Source: Bdellovibrionales bacterium CG10_big_fil_rev_8_21_14_0_10_45_34
GTDB lineage: Bacteria > Bdellovibrionota > Bdellovibrionia > Bdellovibrionales > 1-14-0-10-45-34
NCBI GenBank assembly: GCA_002778785.1
Contig: PEZS01000001.1
Location: forward strand, 238,483 to 302,482
Length of the DNA stretch: 64,000 nt
Direction: 5' to 3'
A model generated the notes under the pieces. The model saw only the letters and a program-made list of their open reading frames with translations, was not told where the DNA came from and ran no database searches. The position numbers were made by a program, and so were the translations under genes. Position 1 is the first letter of the stretch. Every line of letters begins with the position of its first letter. Positions 8,325-17,309 of this stretch are shown piece after piece.

Positions 8325-10454
8325 CTAGAACAGTTTGCAGTAGCTATTCGGTGAAGTGTCGTGAGTAATCAGTTGCAGGGTGTGGGTGACGTTGTCCAAG
8401 GCACCTTTTATGCTGCTTTTCGCAGCTGGAGAGCTAGAGCTTTGGGCAAAACTTTTATCAACGTAATTTGCAAATCGGCGGGAGGCATCAGGCCAGCGCG
8501 GTGGTAGTGCAATGTCCATGGCTGCAGTCGCCATTTTGTTTGAACTCAAAGCCTCTTCGATGTTCGCAATTCCCTCGCTCAACAGATTGAAAAGCTTCTC
8601 TTTAGCTTCGGGCCAATTATTCGGAAGTAAGTACTTGCCAGCAAGGCTCATTCCATTTTGATAGCCTTCCACGTGACCCGCATACTTTGAGATTTCACTA
8701 TTAAGAATCTTTAAATCAGACTCTCGCAGCTTTTTATCGTTAGACACCAAATAATGTTTCAGCTTTTTCATAGCTACTAACAGGGCAAAATGAAGTGCCG
8801 GAAGTGCCATTACATGTAGGAGCGGAATGCGAAATTTCGCAGTTCCAAAAGTTATCTCTGGCGGGAATCCCATGTCTAGGCCAATGGCCGTCAAAGTCAT
8901 AAGACTCAAGATGAAGGGGCATAGCAAGTAACTTATCTCATAGGCGAATTCTTCGAGCTTCCATCCAAACACGGGAATAGATTTGCCAAAGGCTTTTATT
9001 TTTAATTGACCCGTCAATAGCCTTAAATTTGCCATAAGGCGAGCGAACGCATAAGCATCGTCTTTTACGTAGTTAGTCACTGCGGAGTTGGCTACAAGAC
9101 TGAGCACCTTAAAAATGCCTTCCGCAGAAGTTGGGTTGAGTTTGTCTAGACCCGCTCGTGCAGCATCCATAACCTGCAAGAATCCATCTGCGGTAAAAAT
9201 GTTAACCGTTTTAACTACGGCCTCCATGTCGGAGCTGACAAAGGTAGTGTAACCCACGCCAAACATGAGGCTGATAAAAATACTAAAGAACATCCGTGCT
9301 GACTTTTGAGGCCAAGCCATTGTCAGCTTTTTGTAGGTTGAGTAAAACAGACCAATAAGAGTGCCAAAATAGAGAGTAAAATGCCATCCCAGTTCGCTAG
9401 GCCGAATGTCTGCTCCGAGGTAAGATGCGCCCATACCCACTATCGCAGTCAAGATGGCCTGTGCTGCTCCGCCAATGATGGTGGCAAAGGTAAGTCTTTC
9501 TAAAGTAAAAATGGGTTGTCTCAGAGACTTAAAGTAGGTTCCCCAAGAGGCCAAATCAAAAAACCCTTTTGATCGCGGAGAAAATTTGACCATATTGTTT
9601 TCCGACGAAAGGGCATTCTGAGAGAAGGTGTCATCAACGGAGGCTTGAATACTTGTATGCCACCTCATTCTTGCCTCAGCAGAATCAGCAGGGAGTGACT
9701 TTAGCTCAACAACGTAGACGTCTCGGCCCACTACCATTTTGGGATTGCCATTTCTGCTCGTAGATTCTACTGAGGCATAAGGATGTCCACCTACGTTGAG
9801 ATCTGCGATATAACTTTCTAAAGATTTTTGAAATCGTCTATACTCTTTTCGCTTTTTGAGATCGTCTTCAAGCTCTAAGAGTTGCGCGGCACTTACTGCC
9901 TCGTAAAAGACATAAATTCTTTGACTAGGAAAAGTAAGTTTATAGATGGGTTTTCCGTCGACCATCTTGAGAGAAACTTTGATAGTGCCTTCGAACTCGA
10001 TAGGTTCGCTACCCTCGCTCGGCCCGCTAATTTGGGCTTTCGAAGGGTTGTAGGTTTCTTCAAACCGATCTTCGTTCAGCATGTCTTGATACTTTTGAGC
10101 AGACATGGACTGTCGGTAGCTATCCATTGTTTCATGAAGAGTCAGAATAGCCTTCAGGGAAAGCGCAACTTCCTTAGGGATTTCGGGACGTGCTAAAGGG
10201 AGAATATAGCGACGGAAGTGCTGATCTACTGCGTCCGAAAGCGGCTCAAGTGCCTCCAAATCTGAAGGCATTGCTGGAGTGTTTGAAATCTCATTGGTTT
10301 CTTTTTGCGAAGGGAGATTTTTAGGAAGATTGTGGACGACCTCAGTACTACTGGAAGATGCGGGACTTCGCGGGTAAGGATTTTGTGCAAACGAACTCTG
10401 CGCCATGAGGGCGCTTATCAGTGTGTAAGTGAGACAGATTTTAAATCTCTTCAT
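8325..10454 (-). CDS. Large exported multi-spanning membrane protein, unknown function
   Basis: The 709-residue product starts MKRFKICLTYTLISALMAQSSFAQ, a typical cleaved signal peptide. Residues 25-320 are hydrophilic, and a Ser/Pro/Asn-rich linker precedes a mixed alpha/beta region. Five probable membrane segments follow at about 321-347, 357-375, 388-406, 506-529 and 543-562. Between the third and fourth lies a 100-residue helical stretch. The C-terminal 140 residues are hydrophilic and helical, ending in YCKLF. A cleaved signal peptide plus an internal membrane block suggests a large periplasmic N-domain tethered to the inner membrane. No family was recognised and the neighbours (dprA, LPS cluster) give no firm clue. 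Confidence 0.75.
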   Translation of the reverse strand: MKRFKICLTYTLISALMAQSSFAQNPYPRSPASSSSTEVVHNLPKNLPSQKETNEISNTPAMPSDLEALEPLSDAVDQHFRRYILPLARPEIPKEVALSLKAILTLHETMDSYRQSMSAQKYQDMLNEDRFEETYNPSKAQISGPSEGSEPIEFEGTIKVSLKMVDGKPIYKLTFPSQRIYVFYEAVSAAQLLELEDDLKKRKEYRRFQKSLESYIADLNVGGHPYASVESTSRNGNPKMVVGRDVYVVELKSLPADSAEARMRWHTSIQASVDDTFSQNALSSENNMVKFSPRSKGFFDLASWGTYFKSLRQPIFTLERLTFATIIGGAAQAILTAIVGMGASYLGADIRPSELGWHFTLYFGTLIGLFYSTYKKLTMAWPQKSARMFFSIFISLMFGVGYTTFVSSDMEAVVKTVNIFTADGFLQVMDAARAGLDKLNPTSAEGIFKVLSLVANSAVTNYVKDDAYAFARLMANLRLLTGQLKIKAFGKSIPVFGWKLEEFAYEISYLLCPFILSLMTLTAIGLDMGFPPEITFGTAKFRIPLLHVMALPALHFALLVAMKKLKHYLVSNDKKLRESDLKILNSEISKYAGHVEGYQNGMSLAGKYLLPNNWPEAKEKLFNLLSEGIANIEEALSSNKMATAAMDIALPPRWPDASRRFANYVDKSFAQSSSSPAAKSSIKGALDNVTHTLQLITHDTSPNSYCKLF

Positions 10455-10763
10455 AGCACACTCTCCGCTGCCTCAAGCAATTCTCAGCCTGGGGTTGGGT
10501 AGCTTTCAAAAACTTCGAAAGCACAAGTATTCGAACGGTCAAAAAGTATTAAGCATGAAGTCGTTTCGCTTCACGTTTAACACGTTTCAGTTCAGGTACT
10601 TACGCCTAGTGCTAGACCGTGTAAAACTTGCTTAGCTCGAACTCGAATTCGTGGGTAAGACCAAGGGTTTGTTAAGAAACCTAAAAAGGATCTGTTTAAT
10701 TTTTTAAAAATAAGGCTGATTTCTTCTAGGGACTGCTGACATTTCATAAAGCTTGAACAGTCT
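10455..10763. other. Intergenic stretch of about 310 bases, no gene found
   Basis: This stretch separates two minus-strand genes and should hold the promoter of the large membrane-protein gene. A small hairpin TGAAG-TCGTTTCG-CTTCA lies at 10556-10573. The one frame crossing its right part is antisense to the permease gene and is not credible. No RNA gene was recognised. Confidence 0.5.
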
Positions 10764-11867
10764 CTAGCGTTTGCCGGACCTTTTAAAACGCCAGTAGCCG
10801 AAAATTGCAAACAGCAGGTTTGGCGTCCACAGTGAAATCGATGCGGGTGCATTACCTGAGCGAGCCAGTGACTCAGCTCCGACGTATAAGACCCAGTAAG
10901 CAACAATAAGCGCCAATGACAGAACAATGCCGCTAGATTTCCCTGATCGCCTATTGGAAGCCACCGCAAGCGCAACTGCAACGAAACCAAAGATAAGACA
11001 GGCAAACGGTAGTGCCCAACGTTTGTGATACTCAGCCTCGTAGGTCAAGCGATCCGCCTGAGGCAAATCTTCTCGTTTTAACAAGTCTCGTAATTCGGTA
11101 ATATTCAGCGATGGAGGAGACTTCTCACGAGCAGATTGCGACTGATCAAACCTCAAATTAAGATTGTAAACAAGAAAGTTGATCTTGGTAGTCGCGCCAT
11201 TTTTGATTCTATGGACAGTGCCGTCCATAAGGCGAAGTGTTTTGGCGAGAGTATCTTCGGTGTCCGACATGATTCGCCCCGTTTTAGCGACGATTGTTAA
11301 CGGGTCAGCGCTTCGGCCATCATAAATGAAGACGCCCCGAAGGAGATCTTCGTCTGTATCAACTTTGTCTGCGTAGACGACAAGATTGTAAAATCCTTCG
11401 GTAAAAACTCCTTCTCTTACAGTGTCGGCGACTCGAGTACTGCCAATTTCCGTGATGAGCACTTCAAACTGGCGATTGCCCCAGGGGGCCAAACGCAGAG
11501 TCGTTTCTAATGAAAAAAAGCTTACCAATAAAGCGAGTATCCAGGCGGGCATTCCAATTTGAAAGAGACTAAGGCCTGAAGATCTCATTGCCACAAGCTC
11601 TGAATCTGTGTTGAGTCTTCCGTAAGTGAGCAATACCGCAAAAAGTAAGCTCATTGGTAGAATGGCCGGAAGAAAGCTGATCGACATAAAAGTGACCAGC
11701 TTAGCAACAACAGAAATCTCTCCCCCGTGAAGTAGGATAAATTCTGTGAGTCTCAATGCTTGGAGCATCAGCAGTATTGAGACAAAAACAATAACCCCAA
11801 TAAATAAGGGCGGAATTAGCTCAAAAAATAAATACTTTTGAGCAAGTCTTGCCCTTACTGATCTCAT
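10764..11867 (-). CDS. LptF/LptG family LPS export permease
   Basis: This 367-residue protein has the YjgP/YjgQ layout. Three N-terminal membrane helices include the SELVAMRSSGLSLFQIG coupling segment (about 90-108). A periplasmic beta-jellyroll follows at about 130-260, then three C-terminal helices (LPFACLIFGFVAVALAVAS, IVLSLALIVAYWVLYVG, LWTPNLLFAIFGYW). LptF and LptG form the inner-membrane part of the LPS transport machine with ATPase LptB. Only one of the two permeases is present here, and sequence alone does not say which. It overlaps the kdsA stop by an ATGA, so it is co-translated with Kdo synthesis. Confidence 0.88.
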   Translation of the reverse strand: MRSVRARLAQKYLFFELIPPLFIGVIVFVSILLMLQALRLTEFILLHGGEISVVAKLVTFMSISFLPAILPMSLLFAVLLTYGRLNTDSELVAMRSSGLSLFQIGMPAWILALLVSFFSLETTLRLAPWGNRQFEVLITEIGSTRVADTVREGVFTEGFYNLVVYADKVDTDEDLLRGVFIYDGRSADPLTIVAKTGRIMSDTEDTLAKTLRLMDGTVHRIKNGATTKINFLVYNLNLRFDQSQSAREKSPPSLNITELRDLLKREDLPQADRLTYEAEYHKRWALPFACLIFGFVAVALAVASNRRSGKSSGIVLSLALIVAYWVLYVGAESLARSGNAPASISLWTPNLLFAIFGYWRFKRSGKR

Positions 11868-12769
11868 GATTCCATCATGTTGAATGAGCCAACTTTCTCG
11901 GGGCCCTGTATTGCCTTTCGAACTTCAATGGCCATCTTCAGAAGTGATTCAAAATGCTTCAAGTTAAGTTGTGAGGCCGCATCGCACTTCGCCTGCATAG
12001 GATTCGGATGAGTCTCTATAAAGAGAGCGTCCGTGCCTGCAGCCACAGCGGCTAATGTCAAATGCGGGATAAAACGCGGTTCACCGCCTGCAGGGTCTGC
12101 ACTCGATATACCGTACATGCGTATGATGTGCGTTGAATCAAAAACGACAGGAACTCCAATTTGCTGCATGATCGGGATCGATCGAATGTCAGCAACGAGC
12201 CGATTGTAGCCAAAGCAAGCGCCTCTCTCTGTTAATAGGATGTTTTTGTTTCCAGTAGATTGAATTTTTCCTACGACTCCGGCCATATTTTCTGGAGCAA
12301 GAAACTGACCTTTTTTTACGTTGACGGGACGACCGGTCTTGCCGATTTCGACGGCCAACGAAGTTTGTTGACACATATAGGCTGGGATCTGAAGCACATC
12401 AATATACTCTGCCGCAAGTGCCACGTCCTCTGTGCGGTGAACGTCACTCAATATAGGCAGGCCGTATTCATCTCGGACGCGCTTTAAGATTTTCAAGCCT
12501 TCATCTGCCATTGGCCCGCGCCAATTTTTTTCGCTGCCACGATTGTCTTTTTCATAGGAGCTTTTAAAAATCAATCCAACTCCGAGCCGATCGGCAATGG
12601 TAACCAGTTCTTTCGCTGTGTTTAGAATAAGTTCTTCACTGTCAATAACACAGGGGCCAGCAATTACCGATAGTGGTTGATTGATTCCGATTTTTACAGA
12701 TCGTCTGGCCGAAGTGACTTCGAAGTTTCTCGGCGGCAAAGTAATTGTTTCAACTCTCATTTTTTCCAA
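11864..12769 (-). CDS. kdsA: 3-deoxy-D-manno-octulosonate-8-phosphate synthase
   Basis: KdsA condenses phosphoenolpyruvate with arabinose-5-phosphate to make Kdo-8-phosphate for the LPS inner core. The product is 301 residues from TTG 12769, which sits at good distance from GGGAGGA; ATG 12760 is a close alternative. Family motifs are clear: VIAGPCVIDSEE, FKSSYEKDNRGSEKNWRGP, LPILSDVHR, LQIPAYMCQQTSL, VNVKKGQFLAPENM, VFDSTHIIR and FIETHPNP. It overlaps the upstream glycosyltransferase by 20 bases and the downstream permease by 4, so all three form one LPS transcription unit. Confidence 0.95.
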   Translation of the reverse strand: MEKMRVETITLPPRNFEVTSARRSVKIGINQPLSVIAGPCVIDSEELILNTAKELVTIADRLGVGLIFKSSYEKDNRGSEKNWRGPMADEGLKILKRVRDEYGLPILSDVHRTEDVALAAEYIDVLQIPAYMCQQTSLAVEIGKTGRPVNVKKGQFLAPENMAGVVGKIQSTGNKNILLTERGACFGYNRLVADIRSIPIMQQIGVPVVFDSTHIIRMYGISSADPAGGEPRFIPHLTLAAVAAGTDALFIETHPNPMQAKCDAASQLNLKHFESLLKMAIEVRKAIQGPEKVGSFNMMES

Positions 12770-13652
12770 TTGTCCTCCCAGGACTCATTTTGGCGGTTTT
12801 ATATCCTTTATACTCTCCAATTCGGTGCCCTGTCACACGCTCAAACGCATCGCTTAACCACAAATTGACATCTTTCAGCTGCCAGTCAGAGATTCCTCTT
12901 TTTGAATCGAATTCCCAATCTTGACTTTCAACCTTTGTTTTCATCACCTTGGGGTGACCTCCCTGAAAGGGGCGCAGGCCATATTGCTTTGCGAACTGAA
13001 AGTTTTTAAACGTGTTATCAAGCTTATCGCCGTGCCAAAGTCGGCTGAGGAGTTTGGATTTCTCTCCCATCAGCTCTGGCGGTTTTACCCATCCGTAATG
13101 AAAGATGCGTGCTTTCGATTCTGCAACTTTAGGCTTTAAACCATTAACCCGAAACCCTTGAGCGTCGGAATGGGATTGAATTCCGCTGCCGCGCCTCACA
13201 ATTCTTACCTCTTTTCTATACCACCGCCGGTTTGTTGCGATGACTGAGTAAGAACCATAAAAGTGAACGTAATCAAAAAGTATTCCCTCAATTTCTTTGT
13301 GAGCATTGGCAAGCTCGATGGCTGATCTAATTTTGTCGTAGTCGTCTTCGTGGAGAACTTCATCTGCCTGAAGGTAGAGGCACCAGTCAGATTGGCATTG
13401 GGCTAAAGCCTCGTTCGTCTTCTCGCTTAAAAGCAGCCCTCCCTTCGTCGCCTCGGGGTCCCAAAACGTCTCGGTGACTCTTATTTTATTTGAGGGGATT
13501 GATTTGATGAGCTCGACGGTATTGTCGTCTGACTGACCAACCGCAACAACAAACTCATCAACCAGAGGAAGTGCGCTCAAGATACTCTCTATGACTGGAT
13601 AGCCCATTTTTTGGGCATTCCTGATGATGGAAAAACCGCTCAGGGATGACAT
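12750..13652 (-). CDS. Family 2 glycosyltransferase, probably LPS core
   Basis: The protein is 300 residues from ATG 13652 (a TTG lies six bases upstream in frame). The N-terminal half has GT-A fold features: a beta strand with FSIIRNAQKMGYP, then VDEFVVAVGQSDDNT and the acidic cluster WCLYLQADEVLHEDD at about 93-107, which takes the place of the DxD motif. The C-terminal half is rich in aromatic and basic residues (RRWYRKEVRIVRRG; IFHYGWVKPP). The sequence resembles WaaE/KdtX-type core glucosyltransferases. The overlap with kdsA supports a role in LPS core assembly. The donor and acceptor sugars cannot be read from sequence. Confidence 0.82.
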   Translation of the reverse strand: MSSLSGFSIIRNAQKMGYPVIESILSALPLVDEFVVAVGQSDDNTVELIKSIPSNKIRVTETFWDPEATKGGLLLSEKTNEALAQCQSDWCLYLQADEVLHEDDYDKIRSAIELANAHKEIEGILFDYVHFYGSYSVIATNRRWYRKEVRIVRRGSGIQSHSDAQGFRVNGLKPKVAESKARIFHYGWVKPPELMGEKSKLLSRLWHGDKLDNTFKNFQFAKQYGLRPFQGGHPKVMKTKVESQDWEFDSKRGISDWQLKDVNLWLSDAFERVTGHRIGEYKGYKTAKMSPGRTIGKNES

Positions 13653-13709
13653 CGGCAACTATTAACACTGGCGAATGTTGTACGCAACATTTGTGGGAGA
13701 GACTTTTGG

Positions 13710-14636
13710 ATGTTGACCACGGTTTTATCGAAGCTTGATAATAGGCGTATGCGACGTGTTTTACTGGTAATAGAAGATTTTTCCGAAGCCATGTACTTAG
13801 AAACTCTCCTTAAGAAATTGGGCTTTGATTGCTTGGCGGTGCGAAATGAGCTGGGGCTATCGACCCAAATTCTTCAGCTCTCACCTCATCTCATTATAGC
13901 TACGTACAACGGAAGAAAAGTAAAAGGATTTTCGCTAGGATCTCGCATTCGCCGAAATGCTGCCGGCGAGCCCGGACTCATACTGCTCAGAAAAGGTAAT
14001 GAACCCCAGGTTCCAACCAGTGGGCAGGTGGATGGTCTTTTGAATTCACCGGTGAATGCCCGAGAGCTTATAGCAATGGTGTGCTCGGTTTGTTCCATAA
14101 ATATTATGCAGCTCATTGAAAAAATAAAGAGGGTGCAGACGAGCGGAGGCGGTTTAGGGCAGGCACCCATCCACGTTTCTGGAAAATCCAGAGAGTCAGA
14201 GCGAATCGCAGTTTCTGGCAATCGATTCGCTCAGGCGCAGGTTAAACTCAGAGGGCAAGATCAAGATACCAGTAACAATCATGCCTCGGAAGCAGGTTCA
14301 AAATCAGAACCCGCGTCTTCACAGAGCCTCGGTGAAGGCGGAGATTTTGATGAAGCGAGGAATCAGTTTGAAGATCTCCTGGGTATCTTAGAGTCAATGT
14401 CACCTACAGTAGAAAAAAACAGCGATTTTCGTCGGCAAGCCAAATGGAGTCATGAAAACGCTCCCGTCAACTATGACAGATTTTTAGAGAGTATGCCGCC
14501 TGCGCGCTCAAATGGTATTGACGGCAAACTTGCTAAACTTGAAGTCGAAGAATTTCGTGGGCTAGAAAATCGCGAAGAGATCAAAGAAGTCGACGATGAG
14601 CGCAAGGAGTTCGTCAGGGCGCTATTCAAAAAGTAG
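13710..14636 (+). CDS. Protein with degenerate receiver-like domain and disordered tail
   Basis: This 308-residue protein (ATG 13710, GGGAGAG upstream) begins with a region resembling a CheY-type receiver: RRVLLVIEDFSEAMYLETLLKKLGFDC, then PHLIIATYNGRKVKGFSLGSRIR. The position of the phospho-accepting Asp is occupied by uncharged residues (IIATYNG), so phosphorylation is unlikely. From about residue 145 the sequence is low-complexity (Ser, Gly, Gln, Glu) and ends in a charged helix. It is convergent with the receiver/J-domain gene. Function unknown; a pseudo-receiver acting as a protein-interaction module is an inference. Confidence 0.7.
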   Translation: MLTTVLSKLDNRRMRRVLLVIEDFSEAMYLETLLKKLGFDCLAVRNELGLSTQILQLSPHLIIATYNGRKVKGFSLGSRIRRNAAGEPGLILLRKGNEPQVPTSGQVDGLLNSPVNARELIAMVCSVCSINIMQLIEKIKRVQTSGGGLGQAPIHVSGKSRESERIAVSGNRFAQAQVKLRGQDQDTSNNHASEAGSKSEPASSQSLGEGGDFDEARNQFEDLLGILESMSPTVEKNSDFRRQAKWSHENAPVNYDRFLESMPPARSNGIDGKLAKLEVEEFRGLENREEIKEVDDERKEFVRALFKK

Positions 14637-14662
14637 TGAGCGTCAATACACACATGCAGTGA

Positions 14663-16597
14663 TTATTTCTTCTTTTTAAATAGCAGGCCTACAACATCTT
14701 TGAGATCACCATGAAGTAGATCCACTGACTTCGACTTATCAGAAATGTCGATCACATTGAGTTCTCTTTGGGCTTCGCGGAAATCAGGGATAAGAAAGAG
14801 AGCCTGTTTGAAACACTTTTTAGCGATATCGAACTCGCTCGTGTGTTTGTGAAGTAGGCCTTTAACAAAATGGTAGACCCCAGAGTGACGATCTTCGGGC
14901 GGCACTTTATTGATTTCTTGGTAAATGCCCGGAAGCTGGGTAGGGTCACTTGATTTAGACCAGCCTGCTAGCACTGACCACAAAGTGAGTAGTTTTAGCT
15001 CGGTGGTCATCGGAATAAGTGTTTTGGCTTTCTCAAATTTCTCGTGAGCCTTCGAAAAATGAGCATTCTTGAGCAGGGCACGGCCATCCTCTATGAGGCC
15101 TTCTGCAGCAAGAATACTTTCGGCTTTTCCTTGTTCAAGTTCCTTGTCGTATCTTTTTCGGTGTTCTTCGTCTTTTAGAACCTCATAGGCCGCCGTCATT
15201 TTAGAAAACAGCTTTTGCATGAGATCCTTTACCTCTTTGCTAGCTGTTGCGGCCACTTTGTCTGGGTGAAAAACTTTGGCAAGTTCGAGGTAAGCCTTCT
15301 TAACCTCGCTGGCCTTTGCGGTTGAACTGAGGCCAAGTGTTTGATAGTGAGTCTTTGAAGCCAATTCATTCACTAGTTTTTGAAGTCGCGGTGCTTGATC
15401 CTCTCCAATAATTGCCTTAGCTGATTGTTCCAAGCGGATAAGTCCAAACATGACTAAGGTGTGTAAGCAGATAAAGAAGAGTTCTTCTGAGAGGCCCGAG
15501 CTAGCAAGCGCTCCAGAGATAGAGTCGGCTTCTGTGAGTGTTCGATGCAAGCCCGGCGTGTGACTTAGAGGGGCAAATGAAAAACACGCATGCTTATCTG
15601 TGAATTTTGCTGAGCGTCTTACAGGTGAGTTCATCCAGGGCAAGTAAAAGGTCCTTAGCCAACTAGGATCGATCTTCGACTGCACGGAATCACACATTAT
15701 TTCCACCAAAGCATCAGAATCTAGTGCAACATGTGCTTCAACAATCCTTTGCGGTTGAAACTGAACGTCGTAGCGTGAGTCTGACACTAATTCGCTCAAT
15801 CTTATTTTCATCTGATCGCGATTGGCAGTTTCAATGACATGCGGGCTTATGAGGCTAGCTGCAACAAGCCGTTCTCCGATAGGGCGTGGGTCGGCCGAAT
15901 TTTTTTGCAGGAATGGTTGTAGCTCAGTTGCCGTAAGGAGTTGGCGCTCAAGGAGTAGGGCCCCAAAGAGGGAGCTTGGCGTTGGCAGATGCACCTTTGA
16001 CACAATTCCCGTCGAAATAGTAATTTCTGCTACTTGCTGTTTAGGATCTGTGAGTTTAAGTGTTCCGCTGATGCTGCGATCTAAGAGCAATGAGAGAAGT
16101 CGCGGAAACTCGTAGCCATGGATACTTGTCGTACTCTCGATGATTTGGAGTCTTTGACCTGCAGACAGATCCGGACTTGTGATAGCGCTTGTGAACGGAT
16201 CAAAAACCTCATCGATGAGGTGATCAAGAGCCCCTTCAAGTTTAGCGATCAAATCTTGAGCTTGGAATGGTTTTTCAAGAAACGCAGTGGCCCCGGTTCG
16301 GGATGTGTTTTCTTTTATAAATGCTTTGTCTCGAAAAATACCGCTCATGAGGATGAGTGTAAACTGATCTCCTGCGAGTTGTCGTAACTGCAAAGCGAGG
16401 TCTATTCCTGAAACTCTAGGAAGCAAACAGTCGATGACATAAGCATTGGCAAAATGAAGCTTAGCAGACGAGAGTGCGTCTTCTGGTTTACGAAACCACT
16501 GGCACTGAAAGCCCTTGCCCCGAATGACTTCCTGGAGCCCTTGGCCAAAATTGATATCATCTTCGACGATGACGATTTTAAGCTCACCTTTTTCCAC
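14663..16597 (-). CDS. Receiver / PATAN(DUF4388)-like / DnaJ / TPR fusion protein
   Basis: The 644-residue product starts at GTG 16597. Residues 7-120 form a complete receiver domain: acidic pair EDD (12-14), phospho-acceptor Asp 56 in VIDCLLP, and Lys 109 in FLEKPF. Residues of about 160-300 resemble the DUF4388/PATAN module (SGTLKLTD...ISTGIVSKVHLPTPSSLFGALLLE). A J domain lies at about 416-486 with HPDK at 444-447, so it should stimulate an Hsp70 ATPase. Residues of about 495-620 are TPR-like helical pairs (YHFVKGLLHKHTSEFDIAKKCFKQAL). The fusion suggests phosphorylation-controlled recruitment of DnaK, which is inference. No histidine kinase is next to it. Confidence 0.85.
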   Translation of the reverse strand: MEKGELKIVIVEDDINFGQGLQEVIRGKGFQCQWFRKPEDALSSAKLHFANAYVIDCLLPRVSGIDLALQLRQLAGDQFTLILMSGIFRDKAFIKENTSRTGATAFLEKPFQAQDLIAKLEGALDHLIDEVFDPFTSAITSPDLSAGQRLQIIESTTSIHGYEFPRLLSLLLDRSISGTLKLTDPKQQVAEITISTGIVSKVHLPTPSSLFGALLLERQLLTATELQPFLQKNSADPRPIGERLVAASLISPHVIETANRDQMKIRLSELVSDSRYDVQFQPQRIVEAHVALDSDALVEIMCDSVQSKIDPSWLRTFYLPWMNSPVRRSAKFTDKHACFSFAPLSHTPGLHRTLTEADSISGALASSGLSEELFFICLHTLVMFGLIRLEQSAKAIIGEDQAPRLQKLVNELASKTHYQTLGLSSTAKASEVKKAYLELAKVFHPDKVAATASKEVKDLMQKLFSKMTAAYEVLKDEEHRKRYDKELEQGKAESILAAEGLIEDGRALLKNAHFSKAHEKFEKAKTLIPMTTELKLLTLWSVLAGWSKSSDPTQLPGIYQEINKVPPEDRHSGVYHFVKGLLHKHTSEFDIAKKCFKQALFLIPDFREAQRELNVIDISDKSKSVDLLHGDLKDVVGLLFKKKK

Positions 16598-16831
16598 TTC
16601 TGATCGATGCTCCTTGTGTACTTTATCGGCAGAAGAGGGGTTTACGACTAGTTAAGTAGAGGCTGTCTCTTGACCTTAGGCGACGCGATATCGAATTGAG
16701 TTGGTTGCGACGATTTGATAGTCTCATAGCAATAAAAAAGCCTGCAGCAAGGCATCTCAGGCCCGCCTTAAGTCGAGAAGGTCAAGCTTCGGAAGGGCTG
16801 ATTACTAACCCACTAAATCTAAGGAGGATTT

Positions 16832-17155
16832 ATGAGTTCACCGATCAAAACATCAGACACAGGATTTGAAAACGACGTACTAAAGTCAAGCGTTCCAGTG
16901 CTTGTGGATTTTTGGGCAGAGTGGTGTGGCCCCTGCCGAGCCATAGCGCCAAAACTAGAAGAGATCGCCACCGAGCTAGGTGGTAAGGCAGTCATCGCTA
17001 AGCTGAACGTTGACGAAAACCCAGGAGCTCCGGCGAAATATCACGTCCGCGGTATTCCGACTTTGATTTTATTTAAAGACGGCAACGTTGTAGACCAAAT
17101 CGTCGGAAACCACCCTAAAGAAGATATTAAAGCTTTGTTAGAAAAATACATGTAG
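16832..17155 (+). CDS. trxA: Thioredoxin
   Basis: Cytoplasmic disulfide reductase of 107 residues, normal for TrxA. The WCGPC active site is at about residues 31-35 (FWAEWCGPCRAIAPKLEEI), and the cis-Pro loop RGIPTLILFKDG is at about 73-84. A strong AAGGAGG ribosome site precedes ATG 16832. It stands alone between the receiver/J-domain gene and the rodA end. The 234-base upstream gap contains only weak inverted repeats (AAGGC..GCCTT near 16758). Confidence 0.97.
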   Translation: MSSPIKTSDTGFENDVLKSSVPVLVDFWAEWCGPCRAIAPKLEEIATELGGKAVIAKLNVDENPGAPAKYHVRGIPTLILFKDGNVVDQIVGNHPKEDIKALLEKYM

Positions 17156-17170
17156 TGACTTCGGGATTCT

Positions 17171-17196
17171 TGCCGCGCGTAGCCTCACGTGCGGCA
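17171..17196 (+). terminator. Hairpin downstream of trxA
   Basis: TGCCGCGCGT and ACGTGCGGCA pair over nine of ten positions around the loop AGCCTC, 15 bases after the trxA stop. It is GC-rich like an intrinsic terminator but lacks a T-run afterwards, so it may be only an mRNA-stabilising structure. Confidence 0.4.
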
Positions 17197-17309
17197 TCCG
17201 TGGAAATGTGGATGCACCAATTAGGCATTTACACATGTGTTTCAAGCAAGGTGTTCGCTTCTTGACAGACAAAACAGTTGGTCACTTCCTTAGCTCTTGG
17301 ACGTGCAGG

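Noticed and set aside
9882-10196. 104-residue plus-strand frame
   Set aside because: It is antisense to the N-terminal part of the 709-residue membrane protein and has no ribosome site.
10592-11005. 137-residue minus-strand frame over the permease 3' end
   Set aside because: It is out of frame with the LptF/G permease, whose membrane helices and jellyroll are clear. The overlap covers a conserved region of the true gene.
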